Shown one piece after another: positions 1 to 6,050 of a stretch of 6,544 bases of DNA (the first letter of the stretch is position 1; the number at the start of each line of letters is the position of its first letter). Below the pieces are notes generated by a model. The model was given only the letters and a program-made list of their open reading frames with translations, was not told the origin of the DNA and made no database searches. This DNA comes from an uncultured Verrucomicrobiota bacterium (GTDB lineage Bacteria; Verrucomicrobiota; Verrucomicrobiia; Methylacidiphilales; Verrucolacustridaceae), in NCBI GenBank assembly GCA_903905395.1, contig CAIVGD010000159.1, forward strand, positions 1 to 6,544, read 5' to 3'. Made by a program: the position numbers and the translations under genes.

Positions 1-461
1 GGCGGGCGGGCACGGAAAATCTTCCGGCGATCGTGGGGCTTGGGGTGGCGGCGGAGGAGTGGATGGAGAAGGGGAATGGTTTTCGCAAGCAGACTCAGGA
101 GGCCCAGTGCATTCTAGCGGAGGGGATTCGGCAGCGGGTGACGACGGCGAAATTGCACGGGCCGAAAGTGGGGTCGGAGAGAAATCCATCGCATCTCGGG
201 TTTAGTTTTGCCGGGTTGGAGGCGGAAAGTTTGGCGCTTGTGCTGGATCGTGTGGGGTTGGCGGTGAGGGGAGGCAGTGGTTGCGTGACGCGGGAGATGA
301 AGATTCCCCCGGCTATGAAAGCGATTGGGGCGAGTGAAGCTGAGGCGAGGGCGCTGATTCTCTTCACGCTGGGGATCGGGACGAAAACGGAACACATGGA
401 AGAGGCAGCCAATCGGGTGGCCGAAGGGGTGAAGCGGTGGCAGGCGTCTTTGCCGAGTTAA
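1..461 (+). CDS. Cysteine desulfurase (NifS/IscS-type), 3' part only
   Basis: Class V aminotransferase-fold, PLP-dependent enzyme that normally takes sulfur from L-cysteine and passes it as a persulfide to Fe-S cluster or thio-cofactor assembly in the cytosol. The reading frame is open from the left edge (first full codon at 3), giving 152 residues of the C-terminal part; the PLP lysine lies outside the window. It opens with RAGTENLPAIVG, matching the family's R-G-G-T-E-N segment. The catalytic loop reads VRGGSGCVTRE, aligning with VSSGSAC of IscS, so the predicted persulfide cysteine is codon 282-284. Further on, LILFTLG aligns with SIRFSLG, but the Arg that normally binds the substrate carboxylate is Leu (CTC, 360-362). 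The gene ends at TAA 459-461. Family assignment is firm. The exact subtype (NifS, IscS or another paralogue) cannot be decided, and the Arg loss leaves activity uncertain. Confidence 0.88.
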   Translation, partial: RAGTENLPAIVGLGVAAEEWMEKGNGFRKQTQEAQCILAEGIRQRVTTAKLHGPKVGSERNPSHLGFSFAGLEAESLALVLDRVGLAVRGGSGCVTREMKIPPAMKAIGASEAEARALILFTLGIGTKTEHMEEAANRVAEGVKRWQASLPS

Positions 462-513
462 ATTAAGATTAATACGCAAGGCTGATTTTCGTCATAAGTT
501 GCTCATACGAGTA

Positions 514-604
514 GGGGTCAGTCCTCAAGATTCAATTCTTTTTGCCTTAATACATATTATAACTGCTTAATATAAGCCTGATTTGAGTCTTGAGGACTGA
601 CCCC
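514..604. repeat. REP/MITE-like element with 22-bp terminal inverted repeats
   Basis: Two 22-bp arms, 514-535 and 583-604, are inverted copies of each other with one difference (T531 against G587, which can still pair as G-U). The outer ends are GGGGTCAGTCCTCAAGA and its complement ending in ACTGACCCC. They flank a 47-bp very AT-rich core (536-582), in contrast to the GC-rich genes on both sides. The element fills much of the gap between the desulfurase and the Mrp gene. It encodes no plausible protein. Palindromes with GGGGTCAG-type ends are, from general knowledge, typical of dispersed intergenic repeats mobilised by REP-associated IS200-like tyrosine transposases, but no transposase is present here. 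The long loop and lack of a T-run argue against an ordinary intrinsic terminator. The structure is certain; the mobile-repeat reading is inference. Confidence 0.72.
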
Positions 605-686
605 AAATATGGTTTTGGAGTTGGTGTGAGATCCCCAGCTAAAACGGAGGGTTTTGTTTTGGGAATTTTTAAGCCATGGTGGAGCG

Positions 687-1763
687 ATGAGCGATACGAA
701 CCAGTCATCTTGGATGGAGGAAGTGATGAAGCGACTTCGGTTGGTGAAGTATCCCGGATTCAGCCGAGACATCGTTTCGTTCGGACTCGTGCACGACCTC
801 GCACTGGAGGGAGCCGAACTCAAACTCACGCTTAAGCTTTCCACACCCGATCCGGCTCTGCCGGAAAAGTTGGGCCAGGAGATTCGCGCGGGGTTGAAGG
901 GGCTCGATGCGGTGCAGAGTGTGACTATCCGGACCGAGGTGACGCCTACGGCGGCCGCGGCTTCGACGGGGACGCAAGGAATTGAGGGGGTGAAGAAGAT
1001 TATCGCGGTGGCCAGTGGCAAAGGTGGGGTGGGTAAATCCACGGTGGCCTCCAATGTGGCGGTCAGCTTGGCCCGGACTGGATGGAAAGTGGGATTATGC
1101 GACTGCGATCTCTACGGCCCGAGTCAGGCTCTGATGCTGGGATGCCGGGAAGGGGTTCGAGTGGAGGAGGGGACGGAGCGGATTATCCCAGCGGAGTGTC
1201 ACGGGGTGAAGTTGATGAGCATGGGGATGTTGTTGGGAGAGGATAGTCCCGCTGCTTTACGAGGACCGATGGTCACACGGTTCACCCAGCAATTTCTCCG
1301 ACAGGTGGCGTGGGGTGAGTTGGATGTTCTGGTATTGGATTTGCCTCCGGGAACCGGAGACATTCAACTGACCATCGTGCAAACCGTGAGTCTGGATGGC
1401 GCACTCATCGTGACGACCCCCCAAGAAGTGGCGTTGGTGGATGCCCGCAAGGCGATCGCGATGTTTCGCAAGGTCAACGTGGAGATTCTGGGGTTGGTGG
1501 AAAATATGAGTTATTTCGTTGTGCCTGGGACAGACCAGAAGCACAACATCTTTGGTTCGGGCGGTGGGAAACGCGAGTCTGAGAGACAAAAAGTTCCACT
1601 GCTGGGGGAGATTCCACTCGATGCGGAAGCCAGAAAATGTGGCGATGAGGGACGACCGGTGGTTTTGGCACATCCAACCTCCCCCTCAGCTATTAGCTTT
1701 TTGAATTTAGGCAATTCTGTGGCAAAAATTCTTTTCTCAAACAACTCCACACGAACAACTTAA
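687..1763 (+). CDS. mrp: Mrp/ApbC-family P-loop ATPase (Fe-S carrier type) with N-terminal DUF59/MIP18 domain
   Basis: Predicted cytosolic ATPase of the Mrp/NBP35 family, members of which carry or transfer Fe-S clusters to apoproteins. The 358-residue product has an N-terminal DUF59 (MIP18-like) domain at about 4-82, with RDIVSFGLVHD at 28-38. After a short Ala/Thr linker comes the ATPase domain. It shows the deviant Walker A GKGGVGKST (111-119), the DLYGPS motif (141-146), Walker B VLVLDLPPGTGD (214-225), ENMSYF (272-277), FGSGGGKR (289-296) and GEIPLD (307-312). The CxxC pair that usually follows ENMSYF and holds the cluster is absent (VVPGTD), and DUF59 also lacks its usual cysteine. ATG 687 was chosen because it leaves DUF59 complete and has GGTGGAG just upstream. 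ATG 714 also keeps most of the domain; ATG 726 has a better-spaced GGAGG but would clip the first helix; an in-frame TTG at 654 is unlikely. A desulfurase gene lies upstream, so the context also suggests sulfur or Fe-S metabolism, though a repeat separates the two. Confidence 0.92.
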   Translation: MSDTNQSSWMEEVMKRLRLVKYPGFSRDIVSFGLVHDLALEGAELKLTLKLSTPDPALPEKLGQEIRAGLKGLDAVQSVTIRTEVTPTAAAASTGTQGIEGVKKIIAVASGKGGVGKSTVASNVAVSLARTGWKVGLCDCDLYGPSQALMLGCREGVRVEEGTERIIPAECHGVKLMSMGMLLGEDSPAALRGPMVTRFTQQFLRQVAWGELDVLVLDLPPGTGDIQLTIVQTVSLDGALIVTTPQEVALVDARKAIAMFRKVNVEILGLVENMSYFVVPGTDQKHNIFGSGGGKRESERQKVPLLGEIPLDAEARKCGDEGRPVVLAHPTSPSAISFLNLGNSVAKILFSNNSTRTT

Positions 1764-1821
1764 GCACTATGGATGTTATATTTTCCTTGCATAATAATCT
1801 AAAGAGAGCCAAGTTGAATTA

Positions 1822-2064
1822 ATGATTGGGGTGGTTGCACTTAACCTTGCCACGGATCCGAATGCGGTTTTTCGTAATTCGGCGCTGTACCGCGAATTTC
1901 TTTTAGAGCGGGAAGAAATCCTGCGTCATAAATGGTATCTCAGCGAACAGGCGGGGCATGATGTCGGCTTTGAAAAAGGTCTTTTGGATTGGATTGTAAA
2001 ACACCGGAGCGAGTGGCGGATTACCCGAGAGAAAGAAATCGGTATAGATCGACCCAGTTTGTAG
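1822..2064 (+). CDS. Small conserved-looking hypothetical protein (EILRHKWYLSE motif)
   Basis: An 80-residue, charged, soluble-looking protein without a signal peptide or membrane segment. The core at 22-66 is predicted helical, with EILRHKWYLSEQAGHDVG at 32-49 followed by LLDWIVKHRSEWR (54-66). From memory, an H-(K/R)-W-x-x-SE-x-x-G-x-D-(V/I)-G pattern occurs in short hypothetical proteins of Planctomycetes and Verrucomicrobia, and near the C-terminus of proteins annotated DUF4032. I cannot confirm membership, and no function is known to me. It starts at ATG 1822 with no good Shine-Dalgarno (AAGAGAG at 1802-1808 is too far); GTG 1831 is an alternative. It sits 58 nt after mrp and 63 nt before pyrR, so it may be co-transcribed with the pyrimidine genes. 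The dense motif and sense-strand context argue that it is a real gene. Confidence 0.68.
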   Translation: MIGVVALNLATDPNAVFRNSALYREFLLEREEILRHKWYLSEQAGHDVGFEKGLLDWIVKHRSEWRITREKEIGIDRPSL

Positions 2065-2083
2065 GATCATTTGTGACGCAAGA

Positions 2084-2124
2084 CGCGTCCTTTAACTGGA
2101 ACCGGAGAGTTCCTCAAGGAGGCG
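2084..2124 (+). promoter_or_regulatory. PyrR-binding RNA hairpin covering the pyrR ribosome binding site
   Basis: The leader can fold into a two-part hairpin. The upper stem GGAAC (2098-2102) pairs perfectly with GTTCC (2109-2113) around the hexaloop CGGAGA. With the closing C-G pair this gives CCGGAGAG, an exact match to CCNGNGAG within the known PyrR target consensus ARUCCNGNGAGGYU. The upper-stem pairs differ from the consensus but remain complementary. A lower stem pairs 2084-2092 with 2116-2124 (8 of 9 pairs, one G-G mismatch), separated from the upper stem by an asymmetric internal loop (TAACT opposite TC), as in Bacillus sites. The lower stem contains the entire Shine-Dalgarno AAGGAGG (2116-2122), 5 nt before the pyrR ATG. 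No T-run follows, so translational repression is more likely than attenuation. PyrR with bound UMP would be expected to stabilise this fold. Confidence 0.78.
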
Positions 2125-2127
2125 AAG

Positions 2128-2661
2128 ATGGCAGAAAGACAATTGATGGATGGGGAAGCCGTACGGCGAACCGTACGCCGTATCGCCCATGAAATTGCCG
2201 AACGGCAACCGCAAGGAAAAATTGCCCTTGTCGGAATTCAAACACGGGGAGTGCCCCTAGCACACCGGATCGCCAAGGAATTTCAGTTGATCGAAGGAGG
2301 CGCTCCACTCCCGGTCGGCTCGCTCGACATTAGTTTTCACCGCGATGACCTCGCGCAAAATGTCCCCATGCCCAAAGGGAGCGAGGTTCTTTTCGATCTG
2401 CAGGACCGGACGGTCATCCTGGTGGACGATGTCCTCTACACCGGCCGCACCATCCGGGCGGCGCTCGATGCGCTCTGCGATCTGGGCCGTCCCAAGATCA
2501 TCCAACTGGCCGTGCTGGTGGATCGCGGTCACAGGGAACTTCCCATCCGTCCTGATTATGTCGGCAAGAATTTACCCACCTCGCTCCAAGAAAAAGTTCG
2601 GGTGCGATTGATGGAGCAGGATGGCGAGGATGCGGTGGTGCTGGAGATCGAGAAGACATGA
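2128..2661 (+). CDS. pyrR: Bifunctional pyr operon RNA-binding regulator / uracil phosphoribosyltransferase PyrR
   Basis: PyrR binds pyr mRNA in response to UMP/UTP against PRPP and also converts uracil plus PRPP to UMP. The product is 177 residues, the usual family length. Visible hallmarks are GIQTRGVPLA (36-45), GSLDISFHRDD (64-74), the PRPP loop VILVDDVLYTGRT (96-108) and the PyrR signature DRGHRELPIRPDYVGKN (132-148). Residues matching the RNA-binding positions of the Bacillus protein are kept: His21, Arg136, Arg141 and Lys147; the Bacillus Thr18 position is Arg17 here. This supports a regulatory role and not only enzymatic activity. ATG 2128 is fixed by a strong AAGGAGG 5 nt upstream, which lies inside the predicted PyrR target hairpin, implying autorepression. 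The stop overlaps the pyrB start (ATGA, 2658-2661). Confidence is very high. Confidence 0.97.
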   Translation: MAERQLMDGEAVRRTVRRIAHEIAERQPQGKIALVGIQTRGVPLAHRIAKEFQLIEGGAPLPVGSLDISFHRDDLAQNVPMPKGSEVLFDLQDRTVILVDDVLYTGRTIRAALDALCDLGRPKIIQLAVLVDRGHRELPIRPDYVGKNLPTSLQEKVRVRLMEQDGEDAVVLEIEKT

Positions 2662-3602
2662 GTCCGGGTTGGCAACGGAAGGATCTACTCTCCCTGCGGG
2701 AGTTGAGCGTTGACGAGATCCGGAAAGTTCTTTCCACCGCGAAAGTTTTCAAGGCGATCCTCGGCCGACCCATTAAAAAGGTGCCCTCATTGCAGGGGCG
2801 GACGGTGGTGAATCTTTTCATCGAGCCCAGTACCCGCACCCGGATCTCCTTTGAGTTGGCTGCGGTGCGATTGAGTGCGGATGTGGTCTCGCTGGACAAG
2901 GAATCGAGCAGTATCCGGAAGGGGGAGTCGCTCCAGGATACGGCGAAAAACCTGGAGGCGTTGCAGGCGGGTACGATCGTCATCCGACACCGTTCCGCGG
3001 GGGCGGCTCACTTTCTCGCTCAGCGACTGAAGGCCTCGGTGATTAACGCGGGGGATGGGGCCCACGAACATCCGACTCAGGGATTGCTGGACGTTTTTAC
3101 GATTCAGGAGCGGCTGGGAAAAATCGAAGGCGTACGGGTGCTGATTGTGGGGGACATTATTCACAGCCGAGTGGCGCGTTCCAACCTGTGGGCCCTGACC
3201 AAGCTGGGTGCGAAGGTAAAAATGGTCGGACCCTCCACCCTCCTGCCGAAAGAGTTTGCCGAGCTGGGCGTCGAGGTGAGCTATGATCTGGATGGGGCGT
3301 TGGAGGAGGCGGATGTGATCAATCTCCTGCGGATCCAGCATGAGAGGCAGGTGCATTCGCGCGTGCCGTCGATCGGGGAGTATGCGGCTTTGTTTGGGTT
3401 GAACTTGGAAAGATTCCGCCGATGCAAGCCGGGAGTCTTGTTGATGCATCCGGGGCCGATTAATCGCGGGGTGGAGATTGCGAGTGAACTGGCGGATGGA
3501 CCTCAGTCGTTGATTCTCGATCAGGTGACGAATGGTTTGGCGGTGCGGATGGCGGTCCTCTACTTGGTGTCCGGAGGTCGGGGAATCGGAGGGGATTCAT
3601 GA
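2658..3602 (+). CDS. pyrB: Aspartate carbamoyltransferase catalytic subunit
   Basis: Catalyses carbamoyl phosphate + L-aspartate to N-carbamoyl-L-aspartate, the committed step of UMP synthesis, in the cytosol. The 314-residue chain has the normal catalytic-subunit length. Active-site elements are all present: the carbamoyl-phosphate loop STRTR (58-62), the Ser/Lys loop with SSSIRKGES (83-91), RH (110-111), HPTQ (138-141), GDIIHSRVARSN (165-176), a LLRIQHER segment and MHPGPINRG (263-271). No pyrI regulatory subunit gene is next to it, so an ATCase not using PyrI, or one associated with the dihydroorotase encoded next, is likely. ATG 2658 lies within the pyrR stop (ATGA) and has only weak Shine-Dalgarno matches (GGAG at 2643-2646 is 11 nt away), which points to translational coupling to pyrR. 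The end likewise overlaps the pyrC start. Confidence 0.97.
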   Translation: MSPGWQRKDLLSLRELSVDEIRKVLSTAKVFKAILGRPIKKVPSLQGRTVVNLFIEPSTRTRISFELAAVRLSADVVSLDKESSSIRKGESLQDTAKNLEALQAGTIVIRHRSAGAAHFLAQRLKASVINAGDGAHEHPTQGLLDVFTIQERLGKIEGVRVLIVGDIIHSRVARSNLWALTKLGAKVKMVGPSTLLPKEFAELGVEVSYDLDGALEEADVINLLRIQHERQVHSRVPSIGEYAALFGLNLERFRRCKPGVLLMHPGPINRGVEIASELADGPQSLILDQVTNGLAVRMAVLYLVSGGRGIGGDS

Positions 3603-4888
3603 GGGATATTTTTCTACAAGGTGGACTCGTGGTGGATCCCGCAACGAAGCGGGAAGCGAAAGGGGATCTGCTCCTGCGGGATGGCAAGGTCGCTGAGGGG
3701 AAGCCCGCGAAGGATGCGTTGGTTCTCAGGGTCGATGGTTTGGTGGTGACTCCCGGGCTGATTGATCCGCATGTGCATCTCCGCGAGCCGGGTCAATCGG
3801 CCAAGGAAACGATCGCCAGCGGCACGGCGGCCGCGGTGGCGGGCGGGTTTACCTCGGTGATCGCGATGCCCAACACGTCGCCGGTGGCGGATGGGCCGAA
3901 CACGATCGCTTGGATGCGGCAGAGGGCGAAAGAGACTGGCGTGGCGAATGTTTTTCCTACGGGAACAATCTCGGTGGGACAGAAGGGTGAGCAGTTGGCG
4001 CCGATCGGATCCCTCCGGCAGGCGGGGGTGGTGGCGATTACCGATGATGGGCACTGTGTACAGAACGCGGAGTTGATGCGCCGGGCTCTGGAGTACGCGC
4101 ACATGTTCGACCTGCCGGTGCTAGATCACTGCGAGGATACATCCCTATCGGCCGGCGGAGTGATGAATGAGGGCAAGTGGTCGCGGATTCTCGGGCTACC
4201 GGCTTGGCCTGCGATCGCGGAGGAGGTCATCGTGGCGCGGAACGTTCTTTTGGCGGAGATGACGGGGGCGAGGGTGGTATGCCAGCACATGAGTTCGGCG
4301 GGTTCGATCCGGATTCTGCGGGAAGCAAGGGCGAGGGGCGTTCCGATTGAAGGAGAGGCATCACCCCACCATCTCTCTTTGACGGATGAGCTCCTCGAGG
4401 GTTACGACACTTCTTTTAAGATGAATCCGCCTCTGCGTACGCGGGCGGATGTGGAGGAGGTGAAACGTGGAGTGGCGGATGGGACGATCCGGTTTTTAGC
4501 GACAGACCACGCGCCGCACTGCGTGTACGAGAAGGAAGTGGAGTTCGACGAGGCGCCGTTTGGGGTGGTGGGTCTGGAGACGGCCTTGGGAATTTACCTG
4601 ACGGAACTGGTGCACAGCGGCTTGCTTTCCCTGCGAGAAATGGTGGTGAAAATGAGTTCGTTTCCCTCCGACTACTTCGGTTTGGGCCGGGGCACACTGG
4701 CGACGGGGGCTGTGGGGGATGTGACAGTGATCGATCTGGAACGGAAATGGATAGTGCGGAAGGCGGAGTTTGCGAGCCGGGGAAGAAACACTCCCTTCGA
4801 GGGGCGGGAACTGCGGGGCCGGGCTGTCCTGACGATCGTGGATGGGGAAATTCGGCATGATCTCGACGGACGAGCGGGTTTGTCTTAA
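3599..4888 (+). CDS. pyrC: Dihydroorotase, class I type
   Basis: Zinc amidohydrolase that cyclises N-carbamoyl-L-aspartate to dihydroorotate, the third step of UMP synthesis. The 429-residue product fits the long class I dihydroorotases (Aquifex/Bacillus type), not the E. coli type. The metal and active-site residues are intact: HVHLREPG (58-65), PNT (91-93), TDDG (148-151), DHCED (176-180), QHMS (229-232), MNPPLR (275-280) and ATDHAPH (301-307). It therefore looks catalytic, unlike the inactive PyrC-like partners found with some aspartate carbamoyltransferases. Start ATG 3599 overlaps the pyrB stop as ATGA and has its own GGAGG (3588-3592) 6 nt upstream, so it can be coupled and also independently initiated. 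carA follows 13 nt after the stop. Confidence 0.96.
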   Translation: MRDIFLQGGLVVDPATKREAKGDLLLRDGKVAEGKPAKDALVLRVDGLVVTPGLIDPHVHLREPGQSAKETIASGTAAAVAGGFTSVIAMPNTSPVADGPNTIAWMRQRAKETGVANVFPTGTISVGQKGEQLAPIGSLRQAGVVAITDDGHCVQNAELMRRALEYAHMFDLPVLDHCEDTSLSAGGVMNEGKWSRILGLPAWPAIAEEVIVARNVLLAEMTGARVVCQHMSSAGSIRILREARARGVPIEGEASPHHLSLTDELLEGYDTSFKMNPPLRTRADVEEVKRGVADGTIRFLATDHAPHCVYEKEVEFDEAPFGVVGLETALGIYLTELVHSGLLSLREMVVKMSSFPSDYFGLGRGTLATGAVGDVTVIDLERKWIVRKAEFASRGRNTPFEGRELRGRAVLTIVDGEIRHDLDGRAGLS

Positions 4889-4901
4889 AGTTCCCGGCAG
4901 A

Positions 4902-6041
4902 ATGGAAGGACTGATTGCACTGGAAGACGGGACGATCCTGCGGGGTCGTGGATTTGGATTGGAGGGATGGGTGGCGGCGGAGATGTGTTTTAATACTTCG
5001 ATGACCGGATACGAGGAGATTTTGACCGATCCGAGTTATCGGGGTCAGGTGGTGGCTCTCACTTGTCCTGAGATAGGAAACACCGGCATCAATCCGGAGG
5101 ATGAGGAATCGGAGCGGCCGCAGGTGGCCGGTTTATTGGTGCGCCGTATGGCTCATCGGCCCAGCCATTGGCGGCAACGGGAGACTCTCGATGTCTATCT
5201 TCAGCGGCATAAGGTGCCGGCCCTCGAGGGGGTGGATACCCGGGCGCTGACGAGAAAACTGCGGACGCAGGGGGCGATGAAGGGAGTGTTGGCGACGAAC
5301 GGAATGTCGGCGGAGGAGGCGGTTCGCAAGGCGAATGAGTGGCCCGGGTTGGGGGCCAAGGACTATGTGGCGGAGGTGACTTGCAAAAAATCTTTCGAGT
5401 GGGATCCCGAAGGGATCGATTTTCCCGGAAAACTGGGCGCGGAAAAAATAAAACTCCCACCCGTGAAACACCGGGTGGCGGCGATAGATTGCGGAATGAA
5501 AAGAAACATTCTCCGACTTCTGCGGGCGGAGGGGATCCAACCCGTGGTTTTTCCGGCGCACGCCAAAGCGGAGGAGATTCTGCGGGCGAAAGTGGACGGA
5601 GTTTTTATTTCCAACGGTCCGGGGGATCCTTCGGTGCCGACGTATGTGCATCAGACCGTGCGGGATTTGGTGGGGAAAAAACCGATTTTCGGGATTTGTC
5701 TTGGCCACCAGATGTTGGCCCACGCCCTCGGGGCCACGACTTTCAAGCTCAAGTTTGGCCACCGAGGCGGGAATCAGCCGGTGAAGGATTTGCGGACAGG
5801 AAAAGTTTCCATCACCAGCCAGAATCACGGGTATGCGGTGGATCCGGCTTCCCTTCCTCCTGGGAAGGTGGAGGTGACTCACCTGAACCTCAACGACGGA
5901 ACCTGCGAAGGAATCAGGATGGTTTCCGGCGGGGCTTTTTCCGTCCAGTACCATCCCGAAGCCGCCCCGGGCCCGCACGATGCCTCTTATTTTTTTAGAC
6001 AGTTTTTCGAACTACTCGACGCCGCCACTCCGCGAGTATAA
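4902..6041 (+). CDS. carA: Carbamoyl-phosphate synthase small (glutaminase) subunit
   Basis: Hydrolyses glutamine and channels ammonia to CarB for carbamoyl phosphate, which feeds pyrimidine and arginine synthesis. The 379 residues comprise an N-terminal CPSase small domain (about 1-130; EMCFNTSMTGYEEILTDPSY at 27-46, GVDTRALTRKLR at 110-121) and a class I glutamine amidotransferase domain (about 190-375). NGPGDP (238-243), GICLGHQ with nucleophile Cys266, SQNHGY (306-311) and QYHPEA with His351/Glu353 give a complete catalytic triad. I chose ATG 4902 because MEGLIALEDGT aligns with the usual CarA N-terminus. In-frame ATGs at 4842 and 4857 would overlap the pyrC end and add residues unlike the family, although the Shine-Dalgarno before 4902 is weak (GGCAG). 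The partner carB is not next to it. The gene ends 9 nt before the FHA gene. Confidence 0.96.
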   Translation: MEGLIALEDGTILRGRGFGLEGWVAAEMCFNTSMTGYEEILTDPSYRGQVVALTCPEIGNTGINPEDEESERPQVAGLLVRRMAHRPSHWRQRETLDVYLQRHKVPALEGVDTRALTRKLRTQGAMKGVLATNGMSAEEAVRKANEWPGLGAKDYVAEVTCKKSFEWDPEGIDFPGKLGAEKIKLPPVKHRVAAIDCGMKRNILRLLRAEGIQPVVFPAHAKAEEILRAKVDGVFISNGPGDPSVPTYVHQTVRDLVGKKPIFGICLGHQMLAHALGATTFKLKFGHRGGNQPVKDLRTGKVSITSQNHGYAVDPASLPPGKVEVTHLNLNDGTCEGIRMVSGGAFSVQYHPEAAPGPHDASYFFRQFFELLDAATPRV

Positions 6042-6042
6042 T
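6037..6042 (+). promoter_or_regulatory. Possible -10 element (TATAAT) for the FHA gene
   Basis: A perfect TATAAT lies across the carA stop codon and ends 8 nt before the ATG at 6051. That distance would put transcription start at or within about two bases of the ATG, and there is no Shine-Dalgarno, consistent with a leaderless transcript. No recognisable -35 box lies 16-18 nt upstream, and part of the hexamer is forced by the carA stop codon, so chance is possible. Co-transcription from the pyr operon is the alternative. Confidence 0.3.
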
Positions 6043-6050
6043 CAAGTTCC

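Noticed and set aside
547..576. Promoter-like pair TTAATA (547-552) and TATAAG (571-576), 18 nt apart, in the repeat core, pointing toward mrp
   Set aside because: The core is so AT-rich that such matches are expected by chance; only 4/6 and 5/6 positions match, and there is no independent support.
641..655. Hairpin AAAAC-GGAGG-GTTTT followed by GTTTT, terminator-like
   Set aside because: The 5-bp stem is mostly A-T and too weak for an intrinsic terminator, and it lies close to the mrp start.
654..686. N-terminal extension of Mrp from TTG 654
   Set aside because: The added residues do not resemble the family, and the DUF59 domain is already complete from ATG 687.
1790..1795. CATAAT as a -10 box for the small gene and the pyr operon
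   Set aside because: It matches 5/6, but no acceptable -35 box is found 16-18 nt upstream (best 2/6). The gap is AT-rich, so the hexamer alone is not enough.
2787..3449. Minus-strand open frame of 220 codons across pyrB
   Set aside because: It lies fully within pyrB and shows no domain or ribosome binding site; it is an antisense artefact.
4842..4901. Longer carA starting at ATG 4842 or 4857 inside pyrC
   Set aside because: The extra residues are not CarA-like; homologues begin at the MEGLIALEDG position, so ATG 4902 is preferred.
5133..5978. Long open frame on the minus strand across carA (281 codons)
   Set aside because: It is the shadow of a clear carA gene in GC-biased DNA; its translation shows no recognisable motif, and its composition is typical of antisense frames.
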